Assembly: GCF_964033635.1 (NCBI RefSeq)
Contig: NZ_OZ035533.1
Coordinates: 1,612,001-1,676,000, forward strand
Direction: 5' to 3'
Length of the DNA stretch: 64,000 bases
From: Chitinophaga sp. MM2321
GTDB taxonomy: Bacteria > Bacteroidota > Bacteroidia > Chitinophagales > Chitinophagaceae
The position numbers were made by a program, and so were the translations under genes. This document shows, one piece after another, positions 26,551 through 34,647 of this stretch (position 1 is the stretch's first letter; every line of letters starts with the position of its first letter). Under the pieces are notes generated by a model. The model was not told the DNA's origin, made no database searches, and worked only from the letters and a program-made list of their open reading frames with translations.

Positions 26551-27477
26551 TTAATCAATCACTTTTACGCCGGCTGTATTAATACGGGAAACATAGATTT
26601 TATAATCTACTCCCAGCGGCGCATACACGGTATCCATCATGGCAGCCACATTACGGGCGTTTTCTTCGCCTTTGCTGAGCATGAATACAGAGGGGCCGGA
26701 ACCGGAGATACCGCCTCCCAGTGCACCTGCTTCCTTGCATTTTAATTTGAGTTCATAGAATGCCGGGATGAGGATAGCCCGCACCGGCTCTACGATCACA
26801 TCTTCGAGTGAACGGCTGATCAGGTCATAGTCTTCCTGGTATAAAGCTGCTACCAGTGCGCCTACGTTGCCCCACTGCCGGATGGCGTCCGTCATCAGCA
26901 CTTTCTGCTTCAGGATTTCACGGGCATCTGAGGTCTTTACTTCTATCTGCGGATGGATGACGGTCACCCATAATTCTTCCGGGGTATGTAAAGAGGTAAT
27001 ATCCAATGGGCGATAGCTCCTCACAAGGGTAAAGCCGCCGAGGATGGCCGGCGCCACGTTGTCCGCATGAGCGGAGCCACAGGCCAGTCTTTCTCCTTCC
27101 ATCGCAAAACGCACCAGTTGCTTTTTGGTGAAAGGCTCTCCCAGCAGGTGGTTTACGCCTACTACCGCGCCCGCGCTACTGGCGGCGCTGGAGCCGATAC
27201 CGCTACCGGGATGGATCTTCTTAAAAATTTCTATCTCAATACCAAGATCCGGTTGTTCATATTTCTGTAACAGCGCCTGTACGGCTACGCTGGCCACATT
27301 TTTGGCCGGGTCGGTTGGCAGGTCTGCGCCATGTATAGCTGTGATGCGGATACCCGGTTCACTGCTCCTTCGTAAGATCATTTCATCGCCCGGCGCGTCC
27401 ATAGCCAATCCTATAACATCAAAACCACAGGCAACATTGGCAACGGTGCCGGGAGCAAATACTTTTATACAATCCAT
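26551..27477 (-). CDS. thrB: Homoserine kinase
   Basis: 308 residues, a GHMP-superfamily kinase that phosphorylates homoserine at O with ATP. The GHMP ATP loop is HPGSGIGSSAASSAGAV (about 91-107). The N-terminus VFAPGTVANVACGFDVIG and the C-terminal GGGISGSGPSVFML motif are also diagnostic. It lies between thrA (101-base gap) and thrC (18-base gap). Confidence 0.96.
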   Translation of the reverse strand: MDCIKVFAPGTVANVACGFDVIGLAMDAPGDEMILRRSSEPGIRITAIHGADLPTDPAKNVASVAVQALLQKYEQPDLGIEIEIFKKIHPGSGIGSSAASSAGAVVGVNHLLGEPFTKKQLVRFAMEGERLACGSAHADNVAPAILGGFTLVRSYRPLDITSLHTPEELWVTVIHPQIEVKTSDAREILKQKVLMTDAIRQWGNVGALVAALYQEDYDLISRSLEDVIVEPVRAILIPAFYELKLKCKEAGALGGGISGSGPSVFMLSKGEENARNVAAMMDTVYAPLGVDYKIYVSRINTAGVKVID

Positions 27478-27579
27478 AAGGGTGTTTAAGTACGATTAAT
27501 TTAGCAATTGATTTTTATGTATGCAACCTCCTTCGGAATAATTTAATGTTGATATAACGCTGTTATCCCTTGTGGCTGG

Positions 27580-30024
27580 TTACAGCCGGGCCGACCGGAT
27601 AATATCTGCAAATATGCCGGATGCCGTTACATCTGCACCTGCACCAGCTCCTTTTACGATAAGGGGCTGCTCCTGATAACGGCTGGTGGTGTAAAGTACA
27701 ATATTGTCTTTGCCTTCCAGCTTAAAGAAAGGATGATCAGCAGCCACACTTTGCAACCCTACAGATGCTTTCCCTTCTGCATAGCTGGCTACAAATTTCA
27801 GGCGTTTGCCTTCACTGCTGGCCATTGTATACAGGTCGCGGAAGTGCGTGGCGTGTACGTCCAGTTCATCGTAGAATGCCGCTACAGATGGTGCATCCAG
27901 GCAGGCGGCCGGCAGGAACGAGTGATTCGTGATATCGTCCATTTCAATAGCAGCACCACTTTCACGCGCCAGGATCAGGATCTTGCGCATTACATCTTTA
28001 CCACTGAGGTCAATACGTGGATCCGGTTCCGTGTAACCCTCATCCTGCGCGGCTTTTACTACCTCGCGGAAGCTGGCACCGTTTACAAAATGGTTAAACA
28101 CGAAATTCAGGCTACCGGATAAAACAGCTTCTATACTATGAATCCTGTCGCCACTTCTGATAAGGTCATTCAGGGTATTGATAACCGGCAAACCCGCTCC
28201 TACGTTGGTTTCGAACAGGAAAGAAGCGTTGAACTTACGGGCCAGGTCTTTCAGTTGTTTGTAATAGGCGTAGTCAGAAGAACAGGCTATTTTATTACAG
28301 GTCACCACAGAGATCCCATGTTGTAAGAACTCGTGATAAACGGCGGCTACCTCGCTGCTGGCGGTGTTATCCACAAATACGCTGTTGCGCAGGTTCATCG
28401 ATTTTATCTGTTCTACAAAAGCGGGAATATCCATTTTACCGCCTTGCGCCAGTTGGTTCCGCCAGTCATGCAAACCAATTCCATATTCACTTACCAGGGT
28501 ATTTTTACTGTTGGCCAGTCCGGCCACTCTTATCTGTAATCCCAGTTCTTCCTGGAGGTAATGTTGTTGTTGCTCCAGTTGTTCCAGCAGCTTGCTGCCC
28601 ACGTTGCCTACACCGGCTACGAACAGGTTTACCTGTTTGAGCGGCGTTTCAAAGAAGGCTTCATGGATCAGGTTCAGTGCTTTTTTTACATCTGTTTTAT
28701 TAATCACTGCCGAAATATTTTTTTCTGTAGATCCCTGTGCAATAGCCCTTACATTGACACCGTTCCTGCCCAGGGTGCCGAATAATTTTCCGCTGGTACC
28801 GTGGTGGTTCTTCATTTTATCTCCCACTACGGCTACGATGGCAAGGTCTTTTTCTACCTGCAGGGGAGCGATGCGTTTTTCCTGTATTTCATGGGAGAAT
28901 TCGCTGTCTACCGCTGTTTTAGCCATCAGCATATCTGTATCGTGAATGCCTACGGTAATAGAATGTTCCGAAGAACTCTGAGTAATCAGGATAACGTTGA
29001 TGTGTTCCCGTAAGAGTGATTCAAACAATCTTTTGGAGAAGCCGGGGATGCCTACCATACCACTTCCTTCGAGGGTGAGCAGGGCAATATGTTGTATGCC
29101 GGAGATGCCGGTTACGGGGAAACTGCGTTCCTCGCTGTCCTGTATAAGGGTGCCGTAATCTTCCGGGGCAAAAGTATTTTTTATGCGGATCGGAATCCGT
29201 TTATCCATCACCGGTTGTATGGTAGGCGGGTAAATGACTTTGGCGCCGAAGTGCGACAGCTCCATCGCTTCTGCATAAGAGATGTGGGCAATAGGGAGGG
29301 CCTGTGATACGAGGCGGGGATCGGCGGTCATCATGCCGCTTACATCCGTCCATATATCCAGTGCTTCCGCCTGAACAGCAGCAGCTATGATAGCGGCGGT
29401 ATAGTCGGAGCCGCCACGGCCCAGTGTAGTGGTTTCACCATCAGCACTGTTGGCCACAAAGCCTGGCAGTACTACATAGTCGGCAGTTAACTGGTCAAAA
29501 TATTGTGTGATGTTATGATTGGTCACTTCGAAGTCGACAGCGGCATGACCGAAATTTTTATCGGTAACGATCAGCTCACGGCTATCTTTGCAGACAGCTG
29601 AAAAACCTTGTTGTTTCAGCTTTTCGGCTACGATTACACAGGAGATCAGTTCTCCGTAGCTCATCACTTTATCGAGGGTGCGCAGACTCAGTTCACCTAC
29701 CTGGAAGATGCCGTCACACAGATTTTCGAGGGCATTCAGCTTTTTCTTCAGCTGGCTGATCATACTGCTTTGTGCAGTGATAGGGAACAGTTCACGGATC
29801 GTACCCAGGTGCCTGGTTTCGATTTCCTGTAATAAGGTTTTGTATGCTTCCTGTCCTTCACCTGCGAGTTGTCCGCAGCGTATAAGCTTGTCCGTTGTAC
29901 CGCCAAAGGCAGAGACTACAATGGCATATTTCCCGGCTGGTTTATGATGTCGTAATATTTGGCAAACCTGTTCTATTGCTTTGGCGCTTCCGACAGAAGT
30001 GCCGCCAAATTTTAATACTTGCAT
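27580..30024 (-). CDS. thrA: Bifunctional aspartate kinase / homoserine dehydrogenase
   Basis: 814 residues. It catalyses the first and third steps from aspartate to threonine. The N-terminal aspartokinase (about 1-290) begins LKFGGTSVGSA. Tandem ACT domains (about 305-455, including LTLEGSGMVGIPG and VAVVGDKMKNHHG) usually bind threonine for feedback inhibition. A homoserine dehydrogenase follows, with NAD(P) motif VAGVGNVGSKLLEQL and catalytic region ETNVGAGLPVINTLNDL and SLNFVFNHF. It is the first gene of thrA-thrB-thrC-TPR-rpe and is preceded by a Thr/Ile-rich leader peptide, suggesting attenuation. A second, monofunctional aspartokinase lies at 60243. Confidence 0.96.
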   Translation of the reverse strand: MQVLKFGGTSVGSAKAIEQVCQILRHHKPAGKYAIVVSAFGGTTDKLIRCGQLAGEGQEAYKTLLQEIETRHLGTIRELFPITAQSSMISQLKKKLNALENLCDGIFQVGELSLRTLDKVMSYGELISCVIVAEKLKQQGFSAVCKDSRELIVTDKNFGHAAVDFEVTNHNITQYFDQLTADYVVLPGFVANSADGETTTLGRGGSDYTAAIIAAAVQAEALDIWTDVSGMMTADPRLVSQALPIAHISYAEAMELSHFGAKVIYPPTIQPVMDKRIPIRIKNTFAPEDYGTLIQDSEERSFPVTGISGIQHIALLTLEGSGMVGIPGFSKRLFESLLREHINVILITQSSSEHSITVGIHDTDMLMAKTAVDSEFSHEIQEKRIAPLQVEKDLAIVAVVGDKMKNHHGTSGKLFGTLGRNGVNVRAIAQGSTEKNISAVINKTDVKKALNLIHEAFFETPLKQVNLFVAGVGNVGSKLLEQLEQQQHYLQEELGLQIRVAGLANSKNTLVSEYGIGLHDWRNQLAQGGKMDIPAFVEQIKSMNLRNSVFVDNTASSEVAAVYHEFLQHGISVVTCNKIACSSDYAYYKQLKDLARKFNASFLFETNVGAGLPVINTLNDLIRSGDRIHSIEAVLSGSLNFVFNHFVNGASFREVVKAAQDEGYTEPDPRIDLSGKDVMRKILILARESGAAIEMDDITNHSFLPAACLDAPSVAAFYDELDVHATHFRDLYTMASSEGKRLKFVASYAEGKASVGLQSVAADHPFFKLEGKDNIVLYTTSRYQEQPLIVKGAGAGADVTASGIFADIIRSARL

Positions 30025-30102
30025 ACAAAGTAAAGTTTATACGTAGAAAAGTTCCGGACCTTCCCGGCTGTGTACCACCGTAGTGGTCGTTGGATCATAT
30101 GT

Positions 30103-30126
30103 GAAAACTAACCCCGCAGTGGGGTT
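30103..30126 (-). terminator. Attenuator-like hairpin at the end of the thr leader peptide
   Basis: On the minus strand AACCCC (30126-30121) pairs with GGGGTT (30115-30110) around a 5-base loop and is followed by AGTTTTC. The 5' arm lies in the Thr-Pro codons of the leader peptide, and the stop codon UAG uses the last base of the 3' arm. A ribosome paused on the preceding Thr/Ile codons would mask the 5' arm. Weaker hairpins follow at 30074-30087 and 30054-30067 before thrA. The true alternative folds cannot be resolved by eye. Confidence 0.55.
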
Positions 30127-30155
30127 GTAATTGTGGACGTGATAATAGTGCTCAT
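30108..30155 (-). CDS. Threonine operon leader peptide (thrL-like)
   Basis: A 15-residue frame, MSTIITSTITTPLRG, 83 bases upstream of thrA. Five residues are Thr and three are Ile, as in the enterobacterial ThrL, where charged tRNA-Thr and tRNA-Ile set ribosome progress. AAGGA lies 3 bases before the ATG as a ribosome binding site. The last five codons form the 5' arm and loop of a GC-rich hairpin with a U-rich tail. The composition, position directly ahead of thrABC and overlap with the hairpin together make a leader peptide likely. No alignment to related genomes was possible here. Confidence 0.7.
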   Translation of the reverse strand: MSTIITSTITTPLRG

Positions 30156-30599
30156 GCATCCTTGCTGAGAGGAAGAAGTGGGAGAGAATTGATATGTGAT
30201 TACTGGTAGCACTATTGTTTTATGACGATTATGCAACAAAAGTCTACAATTCCACCGGTAAATAAAAGTAAAAAGACGATATTTTGAAATATTTTAAAAT
30301 TATCAGATTTTATTAGTTATTGATTAATTTTAATCAATATTGTTAGTTAAGGACGTAGCTGTTATTGTTTTTCTTGAATTTAATTTAGAGAGATGATTGA
30401 TGTTGCTATCTAAAGGGTGGTGTTTTAAAGACAAATTAATGACAAATGGACAAAATAGCCAGTAAACATTGCTTCCCACCGGCGTAATATTTTTCGGGGG
30501 TTTGCATGAAATAGCTTTAACTTTAATCGTCTAAAACTACCACTACTTGTTCATTTCCTTGAAATATACAAGCAATAGTCAACGTAACTACTACTTTCT

Positions 30600-30618
30600 C
30601 ATGGCAACACTTGCCATG
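30600..30618. promoter_or_regulatory. Dyad CATGGCAA-CAC-TTGCCATG, candidate operator of the tyrosine-degradation genes
   Basis: Perfect 8-base arms with a 3-base spacer, 65 bases upstream of the putative -7 box of the homogentisate operon. The symmetry and size suit a dimeric regulator. No regulator gene is adjacent, so this is inferred from symmetry only. Confidence 0.4.
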
Positions 30619-30682
30619 GATTCGACTTTCGCATAACCTTCCCAAACAGCCGCTGCCGGCTGCTCTTCCTTTTAATATAGCG

Positions 30683-30690
30683 TAACTTTG
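30683..30690 (+). promoter_or_regulatory. Putative -7 box TAACTTTG for the homogentisate operon
   Basis: Exact match to TAnnTTTG, about 155 bases before the dioxygenase start. No TTG is present at the -33 distance, so it may need an activator or be fortuitous. Confidence 0.4.
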
Positions 30691-30844
30691 TAAGGGTGAT
30701 TTCTTTTAGTTGTTATCCTGCATATGCGTACATCCTTACCGGCATATATTTTCAACAGATGCACGTCGTGCTGTGTTATAATATACAATCATACACTCAT
30801 TCAATCTATCATGATACCAAACAATTTTCCTCAATCAACCCGTC

Positions 30845-32002
30845 ATGCCACACTATCATAAGCTAGGACAGATACCGCACAAGCGCCATACCCAGTTCCG
30901 CAAACCGGATGGCACCCTGTATTCGGAGCAGTTGTTTTCCACAGAAGGATTCTCGTCTCATTCTTCCCTGTTATATCATTGTCACCCGCCTACAGAGATT
31001 GTAAAAGTAGATGAACCCTACAGCGTGGCTCCCCGCATTGCGGAAGAAAAAATGCTGAAACACCGCAGCTTCCAGGGATTTAATATAAAACCGGTAGATG
31101 ATTTCCTGGAAAGCCGCAAAGCTGTGCTGGTCAATAATGACCTGCATATTGTACTGGCCGCCCCCCGCAAAAGCATGGTGGATTATTTCTATAAAAATGC
31201 CGATGCGGATGAAATGATCTTTGTTCATGAAGGCAGTGGCGTGCTTAAAACGCAGTACGGTCAACTGGCATTCGGTTATGGCGATTACCTGGTAATCCCC
31301 CGTGGTACCATTTACCAGGTTAGTTTTGCTACGGAAAACAACCGCCTGTTTATCGTAGAGTCGTTTAGCCCACTCCGTTATCCCAAAAAATACCTGAGCA
31401 AATACGGGCAGCTGCTGGAACATTCCCCTTATTGTGAAAGAGACATCCGACAGCCACAGGACCTCGAAACCATCGACCAGGAAGGCGATTTCCTGATCCG
31501 CATCAAAAAGAAAGGGATCGTGTATCCTATTCATTACAAACATCATCCCTTTGATGTAATCGGATGGGATGGATGCGAATATCCGTTTGCCTTTTCTATC
31601 CACGATTTTGAACCGATCACCGGGCGGGTGCATCAGCCCCCGCCGGTGCATCAGACTTTTGAAGGAACCAACTTCGTGGTTTGCTCCTTCTGCCCGCGTT
31701 TATTTGACTACCATCCGCTGGCGGTACCTGCGCCGTATAATCACAGTAATATTGATAGCGATGAACTTTTATATTATGTAGACGGCGATTTTATGAGCCG
31801 TAAGCATGTTACACGCGGCATGATCACCCTGCATCCGGCCGGTATCCCGCATGGGCCGCATCCCGGTGCAGTAGCGAAAAGCATTGGCGCAAAAGAAACA
31901 AATGAACTGGCCGTGATGGTTGACACTTTTCATCCCCTGCAGATCACAGCAGCTGCATTGGATATTGAAGATGACAACTATGTCATGAGCTGGGCAGAAT
32001 AA
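30845..32002 (+). CDS. hmgA: Homogentisate 1,2-dioxygenase
   Basis: 385 residues, the shorter bacterial form. It is a cupin-like Fe(II) enzyme that opens the ring of homogentisate to maleylacetoacetate in tyrosine and phenylalanine catabolism. Probable iron ligands are His300 and Glu307 (PYNHSNIDSDELLYY) and His336 (GIPHGPHPG). The N-terminus YHKLGQIPHKRHTQFRKPDG is characteristic. It is followed 44 bases later by hydroxyphenylpyruvate dioxygenase, the previous step of the pathway. Fumarylacetoacetase is not in the window. Confidence 0.93.
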   Translation: MPHYHKLGQIPHKRHTQFRKPDGTLYSEQLFSTEGFSSHSSLLYHCHPPTEIVKVDEPYSVAPRIAEEKMLKHRSFQGFNIKPVDDFLESRKAVLVNNDLHIVLAAPRKSMVDYFYKNADADEMIFVHEGSGVLKTQYGQLAFGYGDYLVIPRGTIYQVSFATENNRLFIVESFSPLRYPKKYLSKYGQLLEHSPYCERDIRQPQDLETIDQEGDFLIRIKKKGIVYPIHYKHHPFDVIGWDGCEYPFAFSIHDFEPITGRVHQPPPVHQTFEGTNFVVCSFCPRLFDYHPLAVPAPYNHSNIDSDELLYYVDGDFMSRKHVTRGMITLHPAGIPHGPHPGAVAKSIGAKETNELAVMVDTFHPLQITAAALDIEDDNYVMSWAE

Positions 32003-32046
32003 AGAAAGAGCAACAACCCATCATTCATACCAAAACAATTGAAATC

Positions 32047-33177
32047 ATGGAAACTGCAGTAATAAACAGTGCCAGCTTAAACGATCAGCATGATTTTTTA
32101 CCCCTCAACGGTACCGACTATGTTGAGTTTTATGTAGGCAATGCCAAACAGGCCGCCTATTATTATAAAACCGCTTTCGGCTTTCAGGCAGTGGCCTATG
32201 CCGGGCCGGAGACAGGCGTGAGAGACAGGGTTTCCTATGTCCTGGTGCAAAACAAACTGCGTTTTGTGTTAACCACTTCTTTATTGCCGGATAGTGAAAT
32301 TTCCCGGCACGTTACCCGGCATGGCGATGGTGTGAAGGCGCTGGCGCTCTGGGTAGACGATGCCCGCGCAGCTTATGAAGAAACGGTGAAACGTGGTGCA
32401 GCTCCATACCAGGAGCCACTCATAGAAGAAGATGAATCCGGTGAAGTGATCAGCAGCGGTATCCACACTTACGGCGATACCGTACATCTTTTTATAGAGC
32501 GTAAAAACTACCATGGATTATTCAGACCCGGTTTTAAAGCACTGACCTCCAGCTACAATCCAGCGGAAACAGGATTGCTGTATGTAGATCATTGTGTGGG
32601 CAATGTGGGCTGGCATGAAATGGATACCTGGGTGGAATTTTACGAACGGACGATGGGCTTCCGCAACCTCATCTCTTTTGATGACAGCGATATCTCCACC
32701 GAATACTCCGCCCTCATGAGCAAGGTAATGAGTAACGGCAACGGGCGTGTGAAATTTCCTATTAATGAACCGGCAGAAGGCAAGAAGAAATCACAGATCG
32801 AAGAATACCTGGATTTCTATGGCGGTCCGGGTGTTCAGCACGTGGCCATCGCCACCAACGATATTGTAAAAACGGTAAAAGAACTGCAAAGCAGGGGCGT
32901 TGAATTCCTGAAAGTACCGTCCTCTTATTATGAAACCCTGCTGGACAGGGTAGGTAAGATCGATGAAGCTATTGCGCCGCTGCAGCAGCTGGGCATCCTG
33001 GTAGACCGGGACGACGAAGGATACCTGTTGCAGATCTTTACCAAGCCAATCCAGGACCGGCCAACCGTATTTTTTGAAATCATCCAGCGCAAAGGCGCCC
33101 AGTCGTTTGGCAAAGGCAACTTCAAGGCCCTGTTTGAATCTATAGAAAGAGAACAGGCCCTGCGCGGTAACTTATAG
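32047..33177 (+). CDS. hpd: 4-hydroxyphenylpyruvate dioxygenase
   Basis: 376 residues. It has two vicinal-oxygen-chelate domains, the N-terminal starting NGTDYVEFYVGNAKQAAYYY and the C-terminal with the Fe(II) ligands His in YVDHCVGNV, His in GVQHVAIATND and Glu in FFEIIQRKG. It converts 4-hydroxyphenylpyruvate to homogentisate, feeding the preceding gene product. Cytosolic and complete. The operon ends at the strong terminator at 33222. Confidence 0.96.
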   Translation: METAVINSASLNDQHDFLPLNGTDYVEFYVGNAKQAAYYYKTAFGFQAVAYAGPETGVRDRVSYVLVQNKLRFVLTTSLLPDSEISRHVTRHGDGVKALALWVDDARAAYEETVKRGAAPYQEPLIEEDESGEVISSGIHTYGDTVHLFIERKNYHGLFRPGFKALTSSYNPAETGLLYVDHCVGNVGWHEMDTWVEFYERTMGFRNLISFDDSDISTEYSALMSKVMSNGNGRVKFPINEPAEGKKKSQIEEYLDFYGGPGVQHVAIATNDIVKTVKELQSRGVEFLKVPSSYYETLLDRVGKIDEAIAPLQQLGILVDRDDEGYLLQIFTKPIQDRPTVFFEIIQRKGAQSFGKGNFKALFESIEREQALRGNL

Positions 33178-33221
33178 GTTTGTTACACTTCTACTGAGAA
33201 CCCTGCATATTAACCCGCTGT

Positions 33222-33251
33222 CCGTTCCGGCGAGGGCCGGAACGGAATTTT
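33222..33251 (+). terminator. Intrinsic terminator of the hmgA-hpd operon
   Basis: CCGTTCCGGC (33222-33231) and GCCGGAACGG (33236-33245) form a perfect 10-bp GC-rich stem with a 4-base loop, then AATTTT. Confidence 0.9.
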
Positions 33252-33312
33252 AACCCCGGTATCCGCTTAAATCATTCACATAAATTAATGACGTTGAATC
33301 ATCGTCATTTTT

Positions 33313-33361
33313 ACCCAGGGTTAAAACCCTGGGCTACCAATATACGGTCCCTCCGGGACCG
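33313..33361. repeat. REP-like double palindrome
   Basis: Two small perfect palindromes in tandem: CCCAGGGTT-AA-AACCCTGGG (33314-33333) and CGGTCCC-TCC-GGGACCG (33345-33361), joined by CTACCAATATA. This order resembles extragenic palindromes I recall from many Bacteroidetes and Planctomycetes genomes. It stands in the 371-base gap 33178-33548, which also holds an AATGACG/CGTCATT dyad (33287-33309) and no gene. No transposase or RAYT gene is present in the window. Confidence 0.6.
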
Positions 33362-33548
33362 ATCGGAGCGAGCATCCGGCGAAGAACTCATTTATTACCA
33401 GGCAGTTACCGGTAGTTTCGTTACCAGGTTTATTTTATCTCTCTAAAAAAATATTTTGATATCATAAATATATGTTATTTTTAATATATCTAAGCGTGAC
33501 TGAAAAACCGTTTTTACTGATTACACTTTAACCATCAACACCTATCCT

Positions 33549-34367
33549 ATGTCCAACAAATCAATTGCCCGTGGGGCTACCTATGCTGTATTATTATCGT
33601 CGCTGGCCTTTTTTTCAGCTTTCCGTGCGTACAAAGACAGCCCGCAAAGCACTTATCTTCATAAAATATCTTCGCCTGCGGGTCAAACCACCATGGAGTA
33701 CAATGCTGACAGGACCATCCGGAAAATTGTACAGCTCCATACTTCAGATGACATCAGTTACAGCGATGTTCAACTACCTGTATATGAAAATGGTCGTTTG
33801 GTAAGCACGCTTTCCTCTGACGATGAACAGGCAGTGACCGGAGATATTAATACCACTTATGACTATTATGCTGCAGCCGATAAAATAGCAAAGGTGAGCT
33901 ACTACCGCGACAATGCCGTGTATGCTTATGACTCACTGACCTACGATGAAGCGGGCAAAATGAGTGTACGTTACCAGTTTAACCGGAATGCAGCTGGCAA
34001 TGCCTGGGAAAATACCGGCTACCAGCAATATGCCTGGGATAAAACGGGAGACGTAATACAGATGGATACGTACGCTAAACAGCCTGGCTATTCCAGATTC
34101 AGGGTTGTTTCTTCTATCAGTTACAGCTATGATAATAAACAGAATCCGCAGCAACAGCAGCCGGAACTGGCCTATATACTGGACGCCACCGCTGCCACGC
34201 TGTCTGCCCACAACGTACTGACAGAAAGTATCAGCACACCGCGCTCATCACGCGTGATCACCAATCGTTATACCTATACCTATAACGCCGGTAAATTCCC
34301 GGTACATGCCACGTTCAATGCTGGTCTGGATGGGGAAACCGTGAAACTGGAATGGGTGAAACTGTAA
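33549..34367 (+). CDS. Secreted protein of unknown function with YD-like repeats
   Basis: 272 residues. A signal peptide is probable (hydrophobic about 12-26, ending SAFRAYKDS). The mature part is rich in Tyr, Asp and Thr with short beta strands of the kind found in YD-repeat or DUF4595-like Bacteroidetes proteins (KISSPAGQTTMEYNADRTIRKI, YTYTYNAGKFPVHATF). I recognise no catalytic motif. Probably periplasmic or surface located. Separated by a promoter-like sequence from the small membrane protein that follows. Confidence 0.6.
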   Translation: MSNKSIARGATYAVLLSSLAFFSAFRAYKDSPQSTYLHKISSPAGQTTMEYNADRTIRKIVQLHTSDDISYSDVQLPVYENGRLVSTLSSDDEQAVTGDINTTYDYYAAADKIAKVSYYRDNAVYAYDSLTYDEAGKMSVRYQFNRNAAGNAWENTGYQQYAWDKTGDVIQMDTYAKQPGYSRFRVVSSISYSYDNKQNPQQQQPELAYILDATAATLSAHNVLTESISTPRSSRVITNRYTYTYNAGKFPVHATFNAGLDGETVKLEWVKL

Positions 34368-34370
34368 TAA

Positions 34371-34400
34371 TTGCAATAATGTAATAAACGTTTAACTTTA
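34371..34400 (+). promoter_or_regulatory. Putative Bacteroidetes promoter TTG-N19-TAACTTTA
   Basis: TTG at 34371-34373 and TAACTTTA at 34393-34400 are spaced 19 bases apart, matching the -33/-7 layout except for the final base. It would drive the small membrane protein and L,D-transpeptidase genes. Confidence 0.5.
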
Positions 34401-34432
34401 CAGGCAATATAAAATAAACTGTTCCGTTTTTT

Positions 34433-34621
34433 ATGAGCATGCAAACGCTGTTTGGGGTACTTTTTCTATTAGCTGGAATTTTTCAGGCATTTAGCGCCAT
34501 TCTCATCTATCAGGGCCACAAACATTATATTTTAAAGATCGCCAACAGGAAGGTGGGCATGGTAATATATTTTATTTTTGCCTTGTTATTGTTCTATTTT
34601 GCCTATGAAAACCTGGCTTAA
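34433..34621 (+). CDS. Small two-helix membrane protein of unknown function
   Basis: 62 residues with two membrane segments (about 6-24 and 43-58) joined by a short basic loop (QGHKHYILKIANRKVG). No family recognised. It has a promoter-like sequence upstream and lies 26 bases before the L,D-transpeptidase gene, so it is probably co-transcribed with it and may be a cell-envelope accessory. Confidence 0.6.
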   Translation: MSMQTLFGVLFLLAGIFQAFSAILIYQGHKHYILKIANRKVGMVIYFIFALLLFYFAYENLA

Positions 34622-34647
34622 AAAATTAAAATTTTGTTAAATCAGCT

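Larger units (their letters stand above)
30037..30159 (-). other. 40-codon reading frame overlapping the thr leader in another frame
   Basis: This frame starts 4 bases upstream of the leader-peptide ATG, in a different frame. It contains four consecutive Thr codons (DPTTTTVV) and stops 12 bases before thrA. It could be a second sensing frame or a small coupled protein, but it has no recognisable family and may be chance. The ribosome binding site AAGGA abuts its ATG, which favours the 15-codon frame instead. Confidence 0.3.
30160..30844. other. Long divergent intergenic region between thrA and the homogentisate operon
   Basis: 685 bases without a convincing gene. The left 300 bases are very AT-rich and must hold the thrA promoter (minus strand); I could not pick a clear TAnnTTTG box there. 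The right part holds an 8-base dyad at 30600-30618, a GC-rich 6-bp hairpin at 30647-30662 followed by pyrimidines, and a promoter-like box at 30683. Confidence 0.6.

Noticed and set aside
30160..30480. thrA promoter
   Set aside because: Several near-matches to TAnnTTTG on the minus strand but none with an acceptable TTG at -33, so no call made.
30601..30636. 11-codon frame overlapping the dyad upstream of hmgA
   Set aside because: No ribosome binding site and no codon bias; the dyad explains the sequence better.
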